64,000 nt of DNA, from contig NZ_OXCQ01000002.1 of the NCBI RefSeq assembly GCF_900411395.1, positions 1 through 64,000 of the forward strand, written 5' to 3'. The notes below the pieces were generated by a model, which was not told the DNA's origin, did no database searches, and was given only the letters and a program-made list of their open reading frames with translations. Below are positions 39,687 through 49,049 of the stretch, piece by piece; position 1 is the stretch's first letter, and each line of letters opens with the position of its first letter. The translations under genes were made by a program, and so were the position numbers. This DNA comes from Streptococcus sp. 596553. Its GTDB lineage: Bacteria > Bacillota > Bacilli > Lactobacillales > Streptococcaceae.

Positions 39687-41432
39687 ATGTCCATTATTCA
39701 AAAACTTTGGTGGTTTTTCAAGTTAGAAAAACGCCGTTATCTAGTCGGGATTGTGGCCCTGATTTTGGTTTCCGTCCTCAATCTCATTCCCCCTATGGTT
39801 ATGGGGCGGGTCATTGATGCCATCACATCGGGACAATTAACCCAGCAGGCCCTCCTTCTTGACCTATTTTACCTGCTGCTTGCAGCCTTTGGGATGTACT
39901 ATCTGCGCTATGTTTGGCGTATGTATATTCTTGGGACTTCCTACCGTCTGGGACAGATTATGCGCTCTCGCTTATTTGAGCATTTCACAAAAATGTCTCC
40001 AGCTTTTTATCAAACCTATCGGACGGGGGACCTGATGGCACACGCAACCAATGATATTAATGCCTTGACTCGTCTAGCAGGTGGAGGAGTAATGTCTGCG
40101 GTGGATGCATCAATCACAGCTTTAGTGACCTTGTTGACCATGCTCTTTAGCATTTCATGGCAGATGACCTTGGTTACCATTCTTCCCCTGCCTTTCATGG
40201 CTTATGCGACCAGTCGTCTAGGGAGAAAGACCCACAAGGCCTTTGGCGAATCGCAAGCCGCCTTTTCCGAACTCAATAACAAGGTGCAGGAGTCCGTATC
40301 AGGTATTAAAGTGACCAAGTCTTTCGGTTACCAGGCGGACGAGCTCAAGTCCTTTCAGGCAGTCAATGAATTGACCTTCCAAAAGAACCTCCAAACCATG
40401 AAATACGATAGTCTCTTTGACCCCATGGTTCTCTTGTTTGTTGGTTCCTCCTATGTTTTAACGCTTTTGGTTGGCTCCTTGATGGTTCAGGAGGGGCAGA
40501 TTACCGTTGGGAATCTAGTTACCTTTATCAGCTACTTGGATATGCTGGTTTGGCCTCTCATGGCAATCGGTTTTCTCTTTAATATCACTCAGCGAGGGAA
40601 GGTTTCCTATCAGCGGATTGAGGAACTTTTGTCTCAGGAATCACCTGTACAAGACCCTGAGTTTCCTCTAGATGGTATCGAAAATGGGCGTTTGGAGTAC
40701 GCTATTGACAGCTTTGCCTTTGAAAATGAGGAAACACTGACGGATATTCACTTTAGTTTAGAAAAAGGGCAAACTCTGGGCTTGGTCGGGCAGACAGGCT
40801 CTGGGAAAACGTCCTTGCTCAAGCTCCTCTTGCGTGAATACGATGTGGATAAGGGTGATATTTACCTAAACGGTCATAGTATTCGTGACTATCGTCTGAC
40901 AGATCTTCGTAGTCTTATGGGCTATGTTCCTCAAGACCAGTTCCTCTTTGCGACTTCAATCTTAGACAATATCCGCTTTGGGAATCCTGATTTACCACTT
41001 TCAGCGGTCGAGGAAGCGACCAAGCTAGCCCAAGTTTACCAAGACATTGTAGCCATGCCTCAGGGATTTGATACGCTGATTGGTGAAAAAGGAGTCAGTC
41101 TTTCTGGAGGTCAAAAGCAGCGTCTGGCCATGAGTCGAGCTATGATTTTAGACCCTGATATCTTGATTTTGGATGATTCTTTGTCGGCCGTGGATGCCAA
41201 GACAGAGTATGCGATTATCGACAACCTTAAGGAGACGCGAAAGGACAAGACAACCATTATTACGGCTCATCGCCTGAGTGCAGTTGTCCATGCAGATTTG
41301 ATTTTAGTCCTGCAAAATGGTCAAATTATCGAACGAGGCACGCACGAAGACCTACTAGCCATGGATGGCTGGTATGCTCAAACCTACCAGTCTCAGCAGC
41401 TGGAAATGAAAGGAGAAGAAGATGCAGAATAA
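39687..41432 (+). CDS. Heterodimeric ABC exporter subunit 1 (degenerate catalytic base)
   Basis: A 581-residue half-transporter: six membrane helices (residues 1-310), then an ATPase with Walker A GQTGSGKTS (about residue 368), signature LSGGQKQR (about 471) and Walker B ILILDDSLSAVD. The catalytic Glu after Walker B is Asp here. Start at 39687, preceded by AGAAAGGGA; an upstream in-frame ATG lies in the BOX repeat. It overlaps the second subunit by 11 bases. Substrate unknown; multidrug-type export is the usual role of this family. Confidence 0.9.
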   Translation: MSIIQKLWWFFKLEKRRYLVGIVALILVSVLNLIPPMVMGRVIDAITSGQLTQQALLLDLFYLLLAAFGMYYLRYVWRMYILGTSYRLGQIMRSRLFEHFTKMSPAFYQTYRTGDLMAHATNDINALTRLAGGGVMSAVDASITALVTLLTMLFSISWQMTLVTILPLPFMAYATSRLGRKTHKAFGESQAAFSELNNKVQESVSGIKVTKSFGYQADELKSFQAVNELTFQKNLQTMKYDSLFDPMVLLFVGSSYVLTLLVGSLMVQEGQITVGNLVTFISYLDMLVWPLMAIGFLFNITQRGKVSYQRIEELLSQESPVQDPEFPLDGIENGRLEYAIDSFAFENEETLTDIHFSLEKGQTLGLVGQTGSGKTSLLKLLLREYDVDKGDIYLNGHSIRDYRLTDLRSLMGYVPQDQFLFATSILDNIRFGNPDLPLSAVEEATKLAQVYQDIVAMPQGFDTLIGEKGVSLSGGQKQRLAMSRAMILDPDILILDDSLSAVDAKTEYAIIDNLKETRKDKTTIITAHRLSAVVHADLILVLQNGQIIERGTHEDLLAMDGWYAQTYQSQQLEMKGEEDAE

Positions 41433-43164
41433 ACAAGAACAATGGGTTGTATTGAAGCGCTTGATGTCTTATCTCAAGCCTTATGGACTCCTGACTTTTT
41501 TGGCACTTAGTTTTCTCCTAGCGACTACAATCATAAAAAGTGTCATTCCCCTTGTCGCTTCCCACTTTATTGACCAGTATCTCAGCAATCTCAACCAACT
41601 CGCTGTGACCGTTTTGCTGGCCTACTATGGCCTTTATATCCTACAAACTCTGGTCCAGTATGTCGGCAATCTTCTCTTTGCGCGGGTGTCTTACAGTATT
41701 GTTAGGGATATTCGTCGGGATGCCTTTGACAATATGGAGAAATTGGGCATGTCTTATTTTGACAAGACGCCAGCAGGATCTATCGTCTCTCGTTTGACAA
41801 ATGACACTGAGACCATCAGCGATATGTTTTCAGGGATTTTATCTAGCTTCATCTCAGCAGTTTTCATCTTTCTGACAACCCTTTATACCATGTTGGTGTT
41901 GGATTTTCGTTTGACGACTTTAGTCTTGCTCTTTCTCCCCTTGATTTTCCTTTTGGTCAATCTCTATCGGAAAAAATCAGTGAAAATCATTGAGAAAACC
42001 AGAAGTCTCTTGTCAGATATCAATAGCAAGCTGGCAGAAAACATCGAGGGAATCAGGATTATCCAGGCCTTTAATCAAGAGAAGCGCCTGCAGGCGGAAT
42101 TTGATGAGATCAACCGAGAACACTTGGTCTATGCCAACCGTTCTGTAGCCTTGGATGCCCTCTTTTTGAGACCTGCCATGAGTTTGCTGAAACTTCTAGG
42201 CTATGCTGTCTTGATGGCCTACTTTGGCTATCGTGGACTTTATTTGGGAATAACAGCTGGAACCATGTATGCCTTTATCCAGTACATCAACCGCCTTTTT
42301 GACCCCTTGATTGAGGTGACGCAAAACTTTTCAACCCTGCAAACGTCTATGGTGTCTGCAGGACGTGTCTTTGCCTTAATCGATGAGAGGACCTATGAGC
42401 CACTTCAAGAAGATGGGAAGGCTAAAGTCAAAGAAGGAAATATCCGTTTTGAACATGTGTGCTTCTCATATGATGGCAAACATCCGATTCTGGATGACAT
42501 TTCCTTCTCCGTTAATAAGGGTGAGACCATTGCTTTTGTGGGGCATACAGGTTCAGGGAAATCTTCTATCATCAATATCCTCATGCGCTTTTATGAATTT
42601 CAGTCAGGGCGAGTTCTCTTGGATGATGTGGATATTAGGGACTACAGTCAAGAAGAACTGAGAAAAAATATCGGGCTGGTCTTGCAGGAACCCTTCCTCT
42701 ATCATGGGACCATTAAGTCCAATATCGCCATGTACCAAGACATTAGTGATGAGCAGGTCCAGGCTGCTGCAGCCTTCGTGGATGCAGATTCCTTTATTCA
42801 AGAACTTCCTCAGGGATATGACGCCCCTGTTTCCGAGCGTGGGTCGAGCTTCTCTACTGGTCAGCGTCAGCTTCTGGCCTTTGCTAGAACAGTAGCCAGT
42901 CAGCCTAAAATTCTGATTTTGGATGAAGCGACAGCCAATATTGACTCTGAAACAGAAAGTCTGGTTCAAGCTTCTCTGGCTAAGATGAGACAGGGACGAA
43001 CAACCATTGCCATCGCCCACCGTCTTTCGACCATCCAAGACGCCAACTGTATCTACGTATTGGACAAGGGGCGCATTATAGAGAGTGGAACCCATGAAGA
43101 ACTCTTGGCTCTGGGAGGAACCTATCACAAGATGTATAGCTTGCAGGCAGGGGCAATGGCCTAA
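41422..43164 (+). CDS. Heterodimeric ABC exporter subunit 2
   Basis: A 580-residue half-transporter with an N-terminal six-helix domain and an ATPase: Walker A GHTGSGKSS (about residue 373), Walker B ILILDEATANID with the catalytic Glu intact. The signature reads FSTGQRQL, with Thr for the first conserved Gly. With subunit 1 (LSGGQ, Asp) it makes one consensus and one degenerate ATP site, the hallmark of heterodimeric exporters. Confidence 0.9.
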   Translation: MQNKQEQWVVLKRLMSYLKPYGLLTFLALSFLLATTIIKSVIPLVASHFIDQYLSNLNQLAVTVLLAYYGLYILQTLVQYVGNLLFARVSYSIVRDIRRDAFDNMEKLGMSYFDKTPAGSIVSRLTNDTETISDMFSGILSSFISAVFIFLTTLYTMLVLDFRLTTLVLLFLPLIFLLVNLYRKKSVKIIEKTRSLLSDINSKLAENIEGIRIIQAFNQEKRLQAEFDEINREHLVYANRSVALDALFLRPAMSLLKLLGYAVLMAYFGYRGLYLGITAGTMYAFIQYINRLFDPLIEVTQNFSTLQTSMVSAGRVFALIDERTYEPLQEDGKAKVKEGNIRFEHVCFSYDGKHPILDDISFSVNKGETIAFVGHTGSGKSSIINILMRFYEFQSGRVLLDDVDIRDYSQEELRKNIGLVLQEPFLYHGTIKSNIAMYQDISDEQVQAAAAFVDADSFIQELPQGYDAPVSERGSSFSTGQRQLLAFARTVASQPKILILDEATANIDSETESLVQASLAKMRQGRTTIAIAHRLSTIQDANCIYVLDKGRIIESGTHEELLALGGTYHKMYSLQAGAMA

Positions 43165-43242
43165 TACTCTTTGAAAATCTCTTAAAACCAGGTCATCTTT
43201 ATCTGCAACCTAAAAGCTGTACTTTGATTTTCATTGAGTGTA
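43165..43242. repeat. Truncated BOX element
   Basis: TACTCTTTGAAAATCTCTT begins a boxA, and TTTGATTTTCATTGAGTG ends a boxC, but the middle is shortened to about 40 bases (ATCTGCAACCTAAAAGCTGT). The boxA core and the CGGCTAG part are gone. Confidence 0.75.
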
Positions 43243-43347
43243 AGAAGGAAATCCTTCAAATTACAGATTTCTTTCACCGCCTTTTCCATTTTGTGGTATA
43301 ATGAAAAATGTTGACAAATAGTATAATAAAAACAAAGGAGAAACAGC

Positions 43348-44040
43348 ATGCTGAAATGGGAAGACTTGCCCGTGGAAATGAAATCAAGCGAGGTTGAGTC
43401 TTACTACCAGCTTGTCTCTAAAAGGAAGGGTTCGCTGATTTTCAAGCGTTGTTTGGACTGGGTTTTGGCCTTGGTTGTACTGGTTCTGACCTCTCCCATC
43501 TTTCTCATTTTGAGCATTTGGATCAAGTTGGATAGCAAGGGGCCAGTGATTTACAAGCAAGAGCGCGTGACCCAGTACAATCGACCTTTCAAGATTTGGA
43601 AGTTCCGTACCATGGTGACGGATGCGGATAAAAAAGGGAGTCTGGTGACTTCTGCTAACGATAGTCGTATTACCAAGGTTGGCAATTTCATCCGCCGTGT
43701 GCGTTTGGACGAATTGCCTCAGTTGGTCAATGTCCTTAAAGGCGAAATGTCCTTTGTCGGTACACGACCTGAAGTGCCACGCTACACAGAGCAGTATAGC
43801 CCTGAAATGATGGCGACCTTGCTCTTACCAGCAGGAATTACCTCTCCAGCCAGCATCAACTACAAGGATGAGGATGCTATCATCAGTCAAATGACGGAGA
43901 AAGGTCTGTCGGTTGACCAAGCCTATGTCGAACACGTCCTTCCTGAAAAGATGAGCTATAACCTCGCCTATCTCCGAGAGTTTAGTTTCCTTGGAGACAT
44001 CAAAATCATGTTTCAAACCGTGTTTGAAGTGCTAAAATAA
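43348..44040 (+). CDS. Bacterial sugar transferase (polyprenyl-phosphate glycosyl-1-phosphate transferase)
   Basis: A 230-residue initiating transferase. It has one N-terminal membrane segment (residues 32-58) and the catalytic core GPVIYKQERVTQYNRPFKIWKF broken here as residues 64-85, RVRLDELPQLVNVLKGEMS and GTRPEVPRY. These enzymes move a sugar-1-phosphate onto undecaprenyl phosphate, the first step of surface glycan or protein-glycan assembly. It is paired with a DegT aminotransferase, so the sugar may be an amino sugar. AAGGAG is upstream. Confidence 0.87.
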   Translation: MLKWEDLPVEMKSSEVESYYQLVSKRKGSLIFKRCLDWVLALVVLVLTSPIFLILSIWIKLDSKGPVIYKQERVTQYNRPFKIWKFRTMVTDADKKGSLVTSANDSRITKVGNFIRRVRLDELPQLVNVLKGEMSFVGTRPEVPRYTEQYSPEMMATLLLPAGITSPASINYKDEDAIISQMTEKGLSVDQAYVEHVLPEKMSYNLAYLREFSFLGDIKIMFQTVFEVLK

Positions 44041-44082
44041 AGTAGTCATGAGAAAATGAGTACAGATAAAAGGAGCAAATCA

Positions 44083-45312
44083 ATGCCAAATTACAATATT
44101 CCATTTTCACCACCCGATATTACAGAAGCAGAAATTGCTGAGGTAGCGGATACCCTGCGTTCTGGTTGGATCACAACAGGTCCTAAGACAAAAGAACTGG
44201 AGCGTCGCTTGTCTCAATACACACAGACGCCTAAGACTGTCTGTCTTAACTCTGCGACTGCCGCTCTTGAGTTGATTTTGCGCGTCTTGGAAGTTGGACC
44301 TGGTGATGAAGTCATCGTTCCAGCCATGACCTATACAGCTTCATGTAGTGTCATCACGCACGTAGGAGCAACACCTGTCATGGTGGATATTCAAGCAAAT
44401 ACTTTTGAGATGGACTATGACTTGCTGGAGCAAGCTATCACTGAGAAAACTAAGGTGATCATCCCAGTAGAGCTCGCGGGGATTGTTTGCGATTATGACC
44501 GTTTGTTCCAAGTAGTGGAGAAGAAACGTGATCTCTTTACCGCTTCAAGCAAGTGGCAAAAGGCCTTTAACCGTATCGTGATTGTTTCTGATAGTGCCCA
44601 TGCTTTGGGATCTGCTTATAAAGGACAACCAGCTGGTTCTATCGCTGACTTTACTTCTTTCTCATTCCATGCCGTTAAGAACTTTACAACGGCAGAAGGT
44701 GGAAGTGCGACTTGGAAGGCCAATCAAGCGATTGATGACGAAGAGATGTACAAGGAATTTCAAATCCTTTCCCTTCATGGTCAAACCAAAGATGCTCTTG
44801 CCAAGATGCAACTGGGGTCATGGGAATACGATATCGTCACACCAGCCTACAAGTGCAATATGACCGATATCATGGCTTCCCTTGGTTTGGTACAATTGGA
44901 CCGTTACCCTGGTTTACTAGAACGTCGTAAGGAGATAGTGGACCGCTATGATCGTGGTTTTTCAGGTTCTCGTATCCATCCATTGGCACATAAGACTGAT
45001 ACTGTCGAATCTTCACGCCACCTCTACATCACCCATGTAGAAGGAGCGAGATTAGAAGAACGCAGTCTTATCATTCAAGAATTGGCCAAAGCAGGAATTG
45101 CAAGTAATGTCCACTACAAACCGCTTCCGCTCTTAACAGCCTATAAGAATCTTGGCTTTGATATGGCGAATTATCCTAAGGCTTATGCCTTCTTTGAAAA
45201 TGAAATTACGCTCCCTCTTCACACTAAATTAAGCGATGAAGAAGTGGACTATATCATTGAGACTTTCAAAACAGTTTCTGAAAAAGTGCTAGCTTTATCA
45301 AAAAAATCGTAA
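44083..45312 (+). CDS. DegT/DnrJ/EryC1-family sugar aminotransferase
   Basis: A 409-residue PLP-dependent aminotransferase acting on keto-sugar nucleotides. The PLP lysine is in FSFHAVKNFTTAEGG (near residue 202) and the substrate loop in the N-terminal RSGWITTGPKTKELE motif is typical. AGGAG (44069-44074) supports the ATG at 44083, not the upstream in-frame one at 44056. It is called pilin-glycosylation protein in some annotations. No sugar dehydratase gene is near, so its substrate must come from elsewhere. Confidence 0.87.
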   Translation: MPNYNIPFSPPDITEAEIAEVADTLRSGWITTGPKTKELERRLSQYTQTPKTVCLNSATAALELILRVLEVGPGDEVIVPAMTYTASCSVITHVGATPVMVDIQANTFEMDYDLLEQAITEKTKVIIPVELAGIVCDYDRLFQVVEKKRDLFTASSKWQKAFNRIVIVSDSAHALGSAYKGQPAGSIADFTSFSFHAVKNFTTAEGGSATWKANQAIDDEEMYKEFQILSLHGQTKDALAKMQLGSWEYDIVTPAYKCNMTDIMASLGLVQLDRYPGLLERRKEIVDRYDRGFSGSRIHPLAHKTDTVESSRHLYITHVEGARLEERSLIIQELAKAGIASNVHYKPLPLLTAYKNLGFDMANYPKAYAFFENEITLPLHTKLSDEEVDYIIETFKTVSEKVLALSKKS

Positions 45313-45319
45313 AAAAGTC

Positions 45320-45348
45320 TTGACAAAGAAAAAACAAAGTATTAAAAT
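45320..45348 (+). promoter_or_regulatory. Promoter of the first T-box (extra trpB)
   Basis: TTGACA (45320-45325), 17 bp, TAAAAT (45343-45348), starting just after the aminotransferase stop. Confidence 0.78.
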
Positions 45349-45364
45349 AAGTTCAACAAATCAG

Positions 45365-45606
45365 AAAAGTAACTATTTTTGATCTTCAGGGAGCCTGTGG
45401 TGATTGTGAACAGGTGGTTGGAAGTAGTGAAAGTGGGCTGATTTTAAAAATGAATTTGAAACAATGAAAATTCGGTGCGCACACCTTACAGTGCAACTTG
45501 TTGTTAGACAAGGCAGAGATGTAAAGGGATAGTCCCTTTATAGTTGAGGTGGCACCGCGTTACCAACGCCCTCACGCAGAGTAATTTTCTGTGTGTGGGC
45601 TTTTTC
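45365..45606 (+). promoter_or_regulatory. T-box leader 1 (tryptophan) before the extra trpB
   Basis: Stem I carries the apical CCTGTGGTGATTGTGAACAGG-like hairpin (about 45389-45410) and a specifier region with TGG (Trp) at about 45434-45436. The T-box AGGTGGCACCGCG (45547-45559) is complete; TGGC would pair with the 3' GCCA of tRNA-Trp, whose discriminator base is G. The terminator is GCCCTCACGCAGA / TCTGTGTGTGGGC plus TTTTT (45568-45605). Uncharged tRNA-Trp would switch the gene on. Confidence 0.88.
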
Positions 45607-45642
45607 ATATCTTGAAATCAATACAGAAAGAGGAAAAATTTT

Positions 45643-46821
45643 ATGACAACTAAGGGATATTTTGGACAATTTGGTGGTAGTTTTGTACCGGAGCCGATTC
45701 AAGCTTTGTTGGATGAGTTGGAAGTGACATTTGACAAGTACAAGGATGATCCAGAATTTTTGGCAGAATTTCGCCATTACTTGAAGGATTATTCAGGTCG
45801 CGAAACACCGCTCTATTTTGCAGAAAGTTTGACAGACCACTTAGGTGGTGCTAAGATTTATCTCAAGCGCGAAGACCTTAACCACCTTGGTTCTCACAAG
45901 CTCAACAACGTTTTAGGACAAATTCTTTTGGCCAAACGTATGGGCAAAAAACGAGTGATTGCGGAAACAGGAGCTGGTCAGCACGGTGTTGCGACAGCAG
46001 CGGCTGCAGCCAAGTTTGGTATGGCCTGTGATGTCTACATGGGAGCAGAGGATGTGGAACGTCAACGTCTCAATGTTTTCCGTATGGAGATGATGGGAGC
46101 AACTATTCACGCAGTTGAAACAGGGACTCGTACCCTCAAAGATGCTGTTGATGCAGCCTTTGGAGCATGGATGAATGACCTTGAAGCCTTTTATGTTCTG
46201 GGATCTGCTGTGGGACCTCACCCATATCCAACCATTGTTCATGAGTTCCAAAAGGTCATTAGTGAAGAATCTCGCCGTCAAATCTTAGAAAAAGAAGGTC
46301 GTTTACCAGACTACGTTATTGCTTGTGTAGGTGGTGGTTCCAATGCCATTGGCGCTTTTTCTCAGTATGTGGCTGATGAAGAAGTTAAATTGGTTGGAGT
46401 CGAAGCTGCTGGTCATGGACTTGACACAGACAAGCACGCAGCTACTATGACAAAAGGTAGTATCGGAATTGTTGATGGCATGAAGACTTATGCAGTCTTT
46501 AAGGAAGATGGAGAGCTAGCTCCAGTTTACTCTATCTCAGCTGGCTTGGACTATCCAGGGGTTGGACCAGAACACGCCTATTTCAAAGATTCAGGTCGCG
46601 TGGAATATGTGGCTGCGACGGATGAAGAAGCTGTTCAGGCTCTCCTCCTTCTCAGCAAGACTGAAGGAATTATCCCAGCGATTGAAAGTTCGCACGCTAT
46701 TGCAGAAGCAGTTAAACGTGCACCGAAACTAAGTAAAGACGACATTATCATTATCAATGTCTCTGGCCGTGGAGACAAGGACGTAGCTGCAATTGCGGAC
46801 TACCTAGAAGCTAAAAAATAA
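45643..46821 (+). CDS. Second tryptophan synthase beta chain (TrpB paralogue)
   Basis: A 392-residue PLP enzyme of the TrpB1-like type, with its own T-box. The PLP Lys86 is in [10 protein letters not shown], the catalytic Glu in AETGAGQHG, and the phosphate loop in [12 protein letters not shown]; the terminal SGRGDKD is also intact. It differs from the operon's TrpB ([10 protein letters not shown]) in the stretch before the lysine and elsewhere. No trpA follows directly, so it could act as a stand-alone beta chain making Trp from indole and serine, or replace the other beta chain. It is one gene, then a second T-box. Confidence 0.9.
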   Translation: MTTKGYFGQFGGSFVPEPIQALLDELEVTFDKYKDDPEFLAEFRHYLKDYSGRETPLYFAESLTDHLGGAKIYLKREDLNHLGSHKLNNVLGQILLAKRMGKKRVIAETGAGQHGVATAAAAAKFGMACDVYMGAEDVERQRLNVFRMEMMGATIHAVETGTRTLKDAVDAAFGAWMNDLEAFYVLGSAVGPHPYPTIVHEFQKVISEESRRQILEKEGRLPDYVIACVGGGSNAIGAFSQYVADEEVKLVGVEAAGHGLDTDKHAATMTKGSIGIVDGMKTYAVFKEDGELAPVYSISAGLDYPGVGPEHAYFKDSGRVEYVAATDEEAVQALLLLSKTEGIIPAIESSHAIAEAVKRAPKLSKDDIIIINVSGRGDKDVAAIADYLEAKK

Positions 46822-46829
46822 TAGATGGA

Positions 46830-47068
46830 AAAATTACAGTCTTTTCTCTCACAGAGAGCTTGTGGTTGCTGAAAACAAGCAGAGAAAGCTGTAAGGTTGG
46901 GTCCATCTGAAACGAGAGAAGAAAACATAATTCTCAAGGGAGTGCCCTTTATCGCACAACCTGTTACAGGAGGTTTCTGAGACAGGAATGAGAGATAGGA
47001 GAAATCCTATAATTGAGGTGGCACCGCGAATTTCGTCCTCACGCAAGTTATTTTGCGTGGGGATTTTT
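46830..47068 (+). promoter_or_regulatory. T-box leader 2 (tryptophan) before trpE
   Basis: The apical stem GCTTGTGGTTGCTGAAAACA (about 46858-46877) parallels that of leader 1, and the specifier TGG is at about 46898-46900. The T-box is AGGTGGCACCGCG (47016-47028) and the terminator CCTCACGCAA / TTGCGTGGGG with ATTTTT (47037-47068). No convincing promoter is seen between the extra trpB and this leader, so it may be reached by read-through from leader 1. Confidence 0.88.
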
Positions 47069-47114
47069 CATACAGTCGCCACGGACTAGAAGTAGAACTG
47101 AAAGGGAAATTACA

Positions 47115-48476
47115 ATGGAACGAATCATTCATGGAGATGTCTTATCACCAATCTTGGCTTATATGCGCCTAAAGGGGCAACACAAGGTTATCTTAGAGAG
47201 TATTCCGAGAGACAAGGAAACCGCTCGTTTTTCTATCTTAGCCTATAATCCAGTTTTTGAGATTAAGTTTGAAAGTGGAGTTCTTTATCAAAATGGTCAA
47301 GTGATTGATCGGGATCCCTTGGATTTCCTTTATGAAGTGACTCATAAGAGCCAGCACCATTCAGACCTACCTTTTGGTGGGGGAGCCATTGGTTTTGTTG
47401 GTTACGATATGATTTCGCTTTATGAAGAAATTGGTCAAATTCCTGAAGATACAATTGGAACGCCAGACATGCATTTCTTTGTCTATGAGAGTTACATGGT
47501 CTTTGACCACAAGAAGGAAAAAATCCATGTCATCGAGGATGCTCTCTATAGTGAGCGTAGTCAAGAAGACTTGGAAAAAGCCTTGAACCAAGTGCTTGAG
47601 GAATTACGCATTCCTGCTCCAAATGAATTTGAAGACTTGGATCTATCTCCGTTAGACTTCAAACCCCATATCGCTCCTCAGAAGTTTGAGGAAATGGTGG
47701 AAACCGCTCGTGACTTGATTCGAAATGGAGATATGTTCCAATGCGTGCTTAGTCAACGCTTCTCAGCAGAGGTTACTGGAAATCCATTTGACTTCTACAG
47801 AAATCTTCGCGTGACCAATCCATCGAATTACCTCTATTTCTATGACTTTGGGGATTATCAAATCATCGGAGCTAGTCCAGAAAGTTTGGTTTCTGTCAAA
47901 AATGGCATCGTGACAACCAATCCGATTGCAGGTACGCGACCAAGAGGAGCTACGGATGAAGAAGACAAGGCTTTGGCGACAGACCTGCTTTCGGATGAGA
48001 AGGAAACAGCAGAGCATCGAATGTTAGTAGACTTGGGACGAAATGATATTGGCCGCATCTCTGAAACGGCCAGTGTCCAAGTAACCAAGTATATGGAAGT
48101 GGAGCTTTTCCGTTATGTCATGCATTTGACCAGTGTGGTCAAGGGGCGTTTGCTTCCAGAACTCACTGCTATGGATGCTTTGAAAGCAACACTTCCTGCT
48201 GGAACCGTTTCTGGAGCACCAAAGATTCGAGCGATGAGACGCATCTATGAACTGGAAACGGAAAAACGGGGCGTATACGCAGGAGCAATCGGCTACTTGT
48301 CTGCGACGGGTGATATGGATTTCGCCATTGCCATCCGAACCATGATTCTCAAAAATCAAACAGCCTATGTTCAGGCTGGGGCAGGGATTGTCTATGACTC
48401 TATCGCCCAAAACGAATACCAAGAAACCATTAACAAGGCTAAATCTATGACTAGAATTGGAGAACTAAGACCATGA
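47115..48476 (+). CDS. trpE: Anthranilate synthase component I TrpE
   Basis: A 453-residue chorismate-binding enzyme making anthranilate. Family motifs include FQCVLSQRFS, IIGASPESLV, GTRPRGATDEED, HRMLVDLGRNDIGR and AGAGIVYDS. The frame is open to 47013 inside the T-box, but AAAGGGA before the ATG at 47115 and MERIIHG as the first residues decide the start. It lies first in trpEGDCFBA, with ATGA overlap to trpG. Confidence 0.95.
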   Translation: MERIIHGDVLSPILAYMRLKGQHKVILESIPRDKETARFSILAYNPVFEIKFESGVLYQNGQVIDRDPLDFLYEVTHKSQHHSDLPFGGGAIGFVGYDMISLYEEIGQIPEDTIGTPDMHFFVYESYMVFDHKKEKIHVIEDALYSERSQEDLEKALNQVLEELRIPAPNEFEDLDLSPLDFKPHIAPQKFEEMVETARDLIRNGDMFQCVLSQRFSAEVTGNPFDFYRNLRVTNPSNYLYFYDFGDYQIIGASPESLVSVKNGIVTTNPIAGTRPRGATDEEDKALATDLLSDEKETAEHRMLVDLGRNDIGRISETASVQVTKYMEVELFRYVMHLTSVVKGRLLPELTAMDALKATLPAGTVSGAPKIRAMRRIYELETEKRGVYAGAIGYLSATGDMDFAIAIRTMILKNQTAYVQAGAGIVYDSIAQNEYQETINKAKSMTRIGELRP

Positions 48477-49039
48477 TTTTATTGATTGACAACTATGATT
48501 CTTTTACCTATAACTTGGCCCAATACATTGGGAATTTTGCAGAAGTTCAGGTTTTGAGAAATGATGATCCCAAGCTGTATGAAGAAGCTGAAAAAGCAGA
48601 TGGTCTGGTCTTTTCGCCCGGCCCTGGTTGGCCAGTTGATGCTGGAAAGATGGAAGACATGATTCGTGACTTTGCTGGTAAGAAGCCGATTCTTGGGATT
48701 TGTTTGGGCCACCAAGCCATTGCAGAAGTCTTTGGTGGGAAGCTAGGTTTGGCTCCCAAAGTCATGCATGGGAAACAGAGCAATATCAACTTTGAAGAGC
48801 CATCTGTTTTGTATCAAGGCATCGAGGCTGGCCGTGCAGTCATGCGTTACCACAGTATTTTGATTGAAGAAATGCCAGAAAACTTTGAAGTGACAGCTCG
48901 TTCGACTGATGACCAAGCTATCATGGGGATTCAACACAAAACACTTCCAATTTATGGCTTCCAGTACCATCCAGAGAGTATTGGAACGCCAGATGGCTTG
49001 TCTTCTATTCGGAATTTTATCGAGAAGGTTGTAAAGTGA
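48473..49039 (+). CDS. trpG: Anthranilate synthase component II (glutamine amidotransferase) TrpG
   Basis: A 188-residue class-I glutaminase supplying ammonia to TrpE. The nucleophile Cys77 lies in [11 protein letters not shown], the His-Glu pair in YHPES, and the oxyanion motif is FSPGPG. It starts in the trpE stop region (ATGA) and is followed by trpD 10 bases later. Confidence 0.94.
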   Translation: MILLIDNYDSFTYNLAQYIGNFAEVQVLRNDDPKLYEEAEKADGLVFSPGPGWPVDAGKMEDMIRDFAGKKPILGICLGHQAIAEVFGGKLGLAPKVMHGKQSNINFEEPSVLYQGIEAGRAVMRYHSILIEEMPENFEVTARSTDDQAIMGIQHKTLPIYGFQYHPESIGTPDGLSSIRNFIEKVVK

Positions 49040-49049
49040 GGAAACTAGG

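Noticed and set aside
42604-43128. 174-codon minus-strand frame inside ABC exporter subunit 2
   Set aside because: Long, but fully covered by the conserved ATPase domain on the plus strand; composition is that of an antisense reading.
43298-43330. TTGACA followed by TATAAT near 43310
   Set aside because: The two boxes are only about five bases apart, so they cannot form one promoter; the extended -10 TGTGGTATAAT just upstream is the better candidate.
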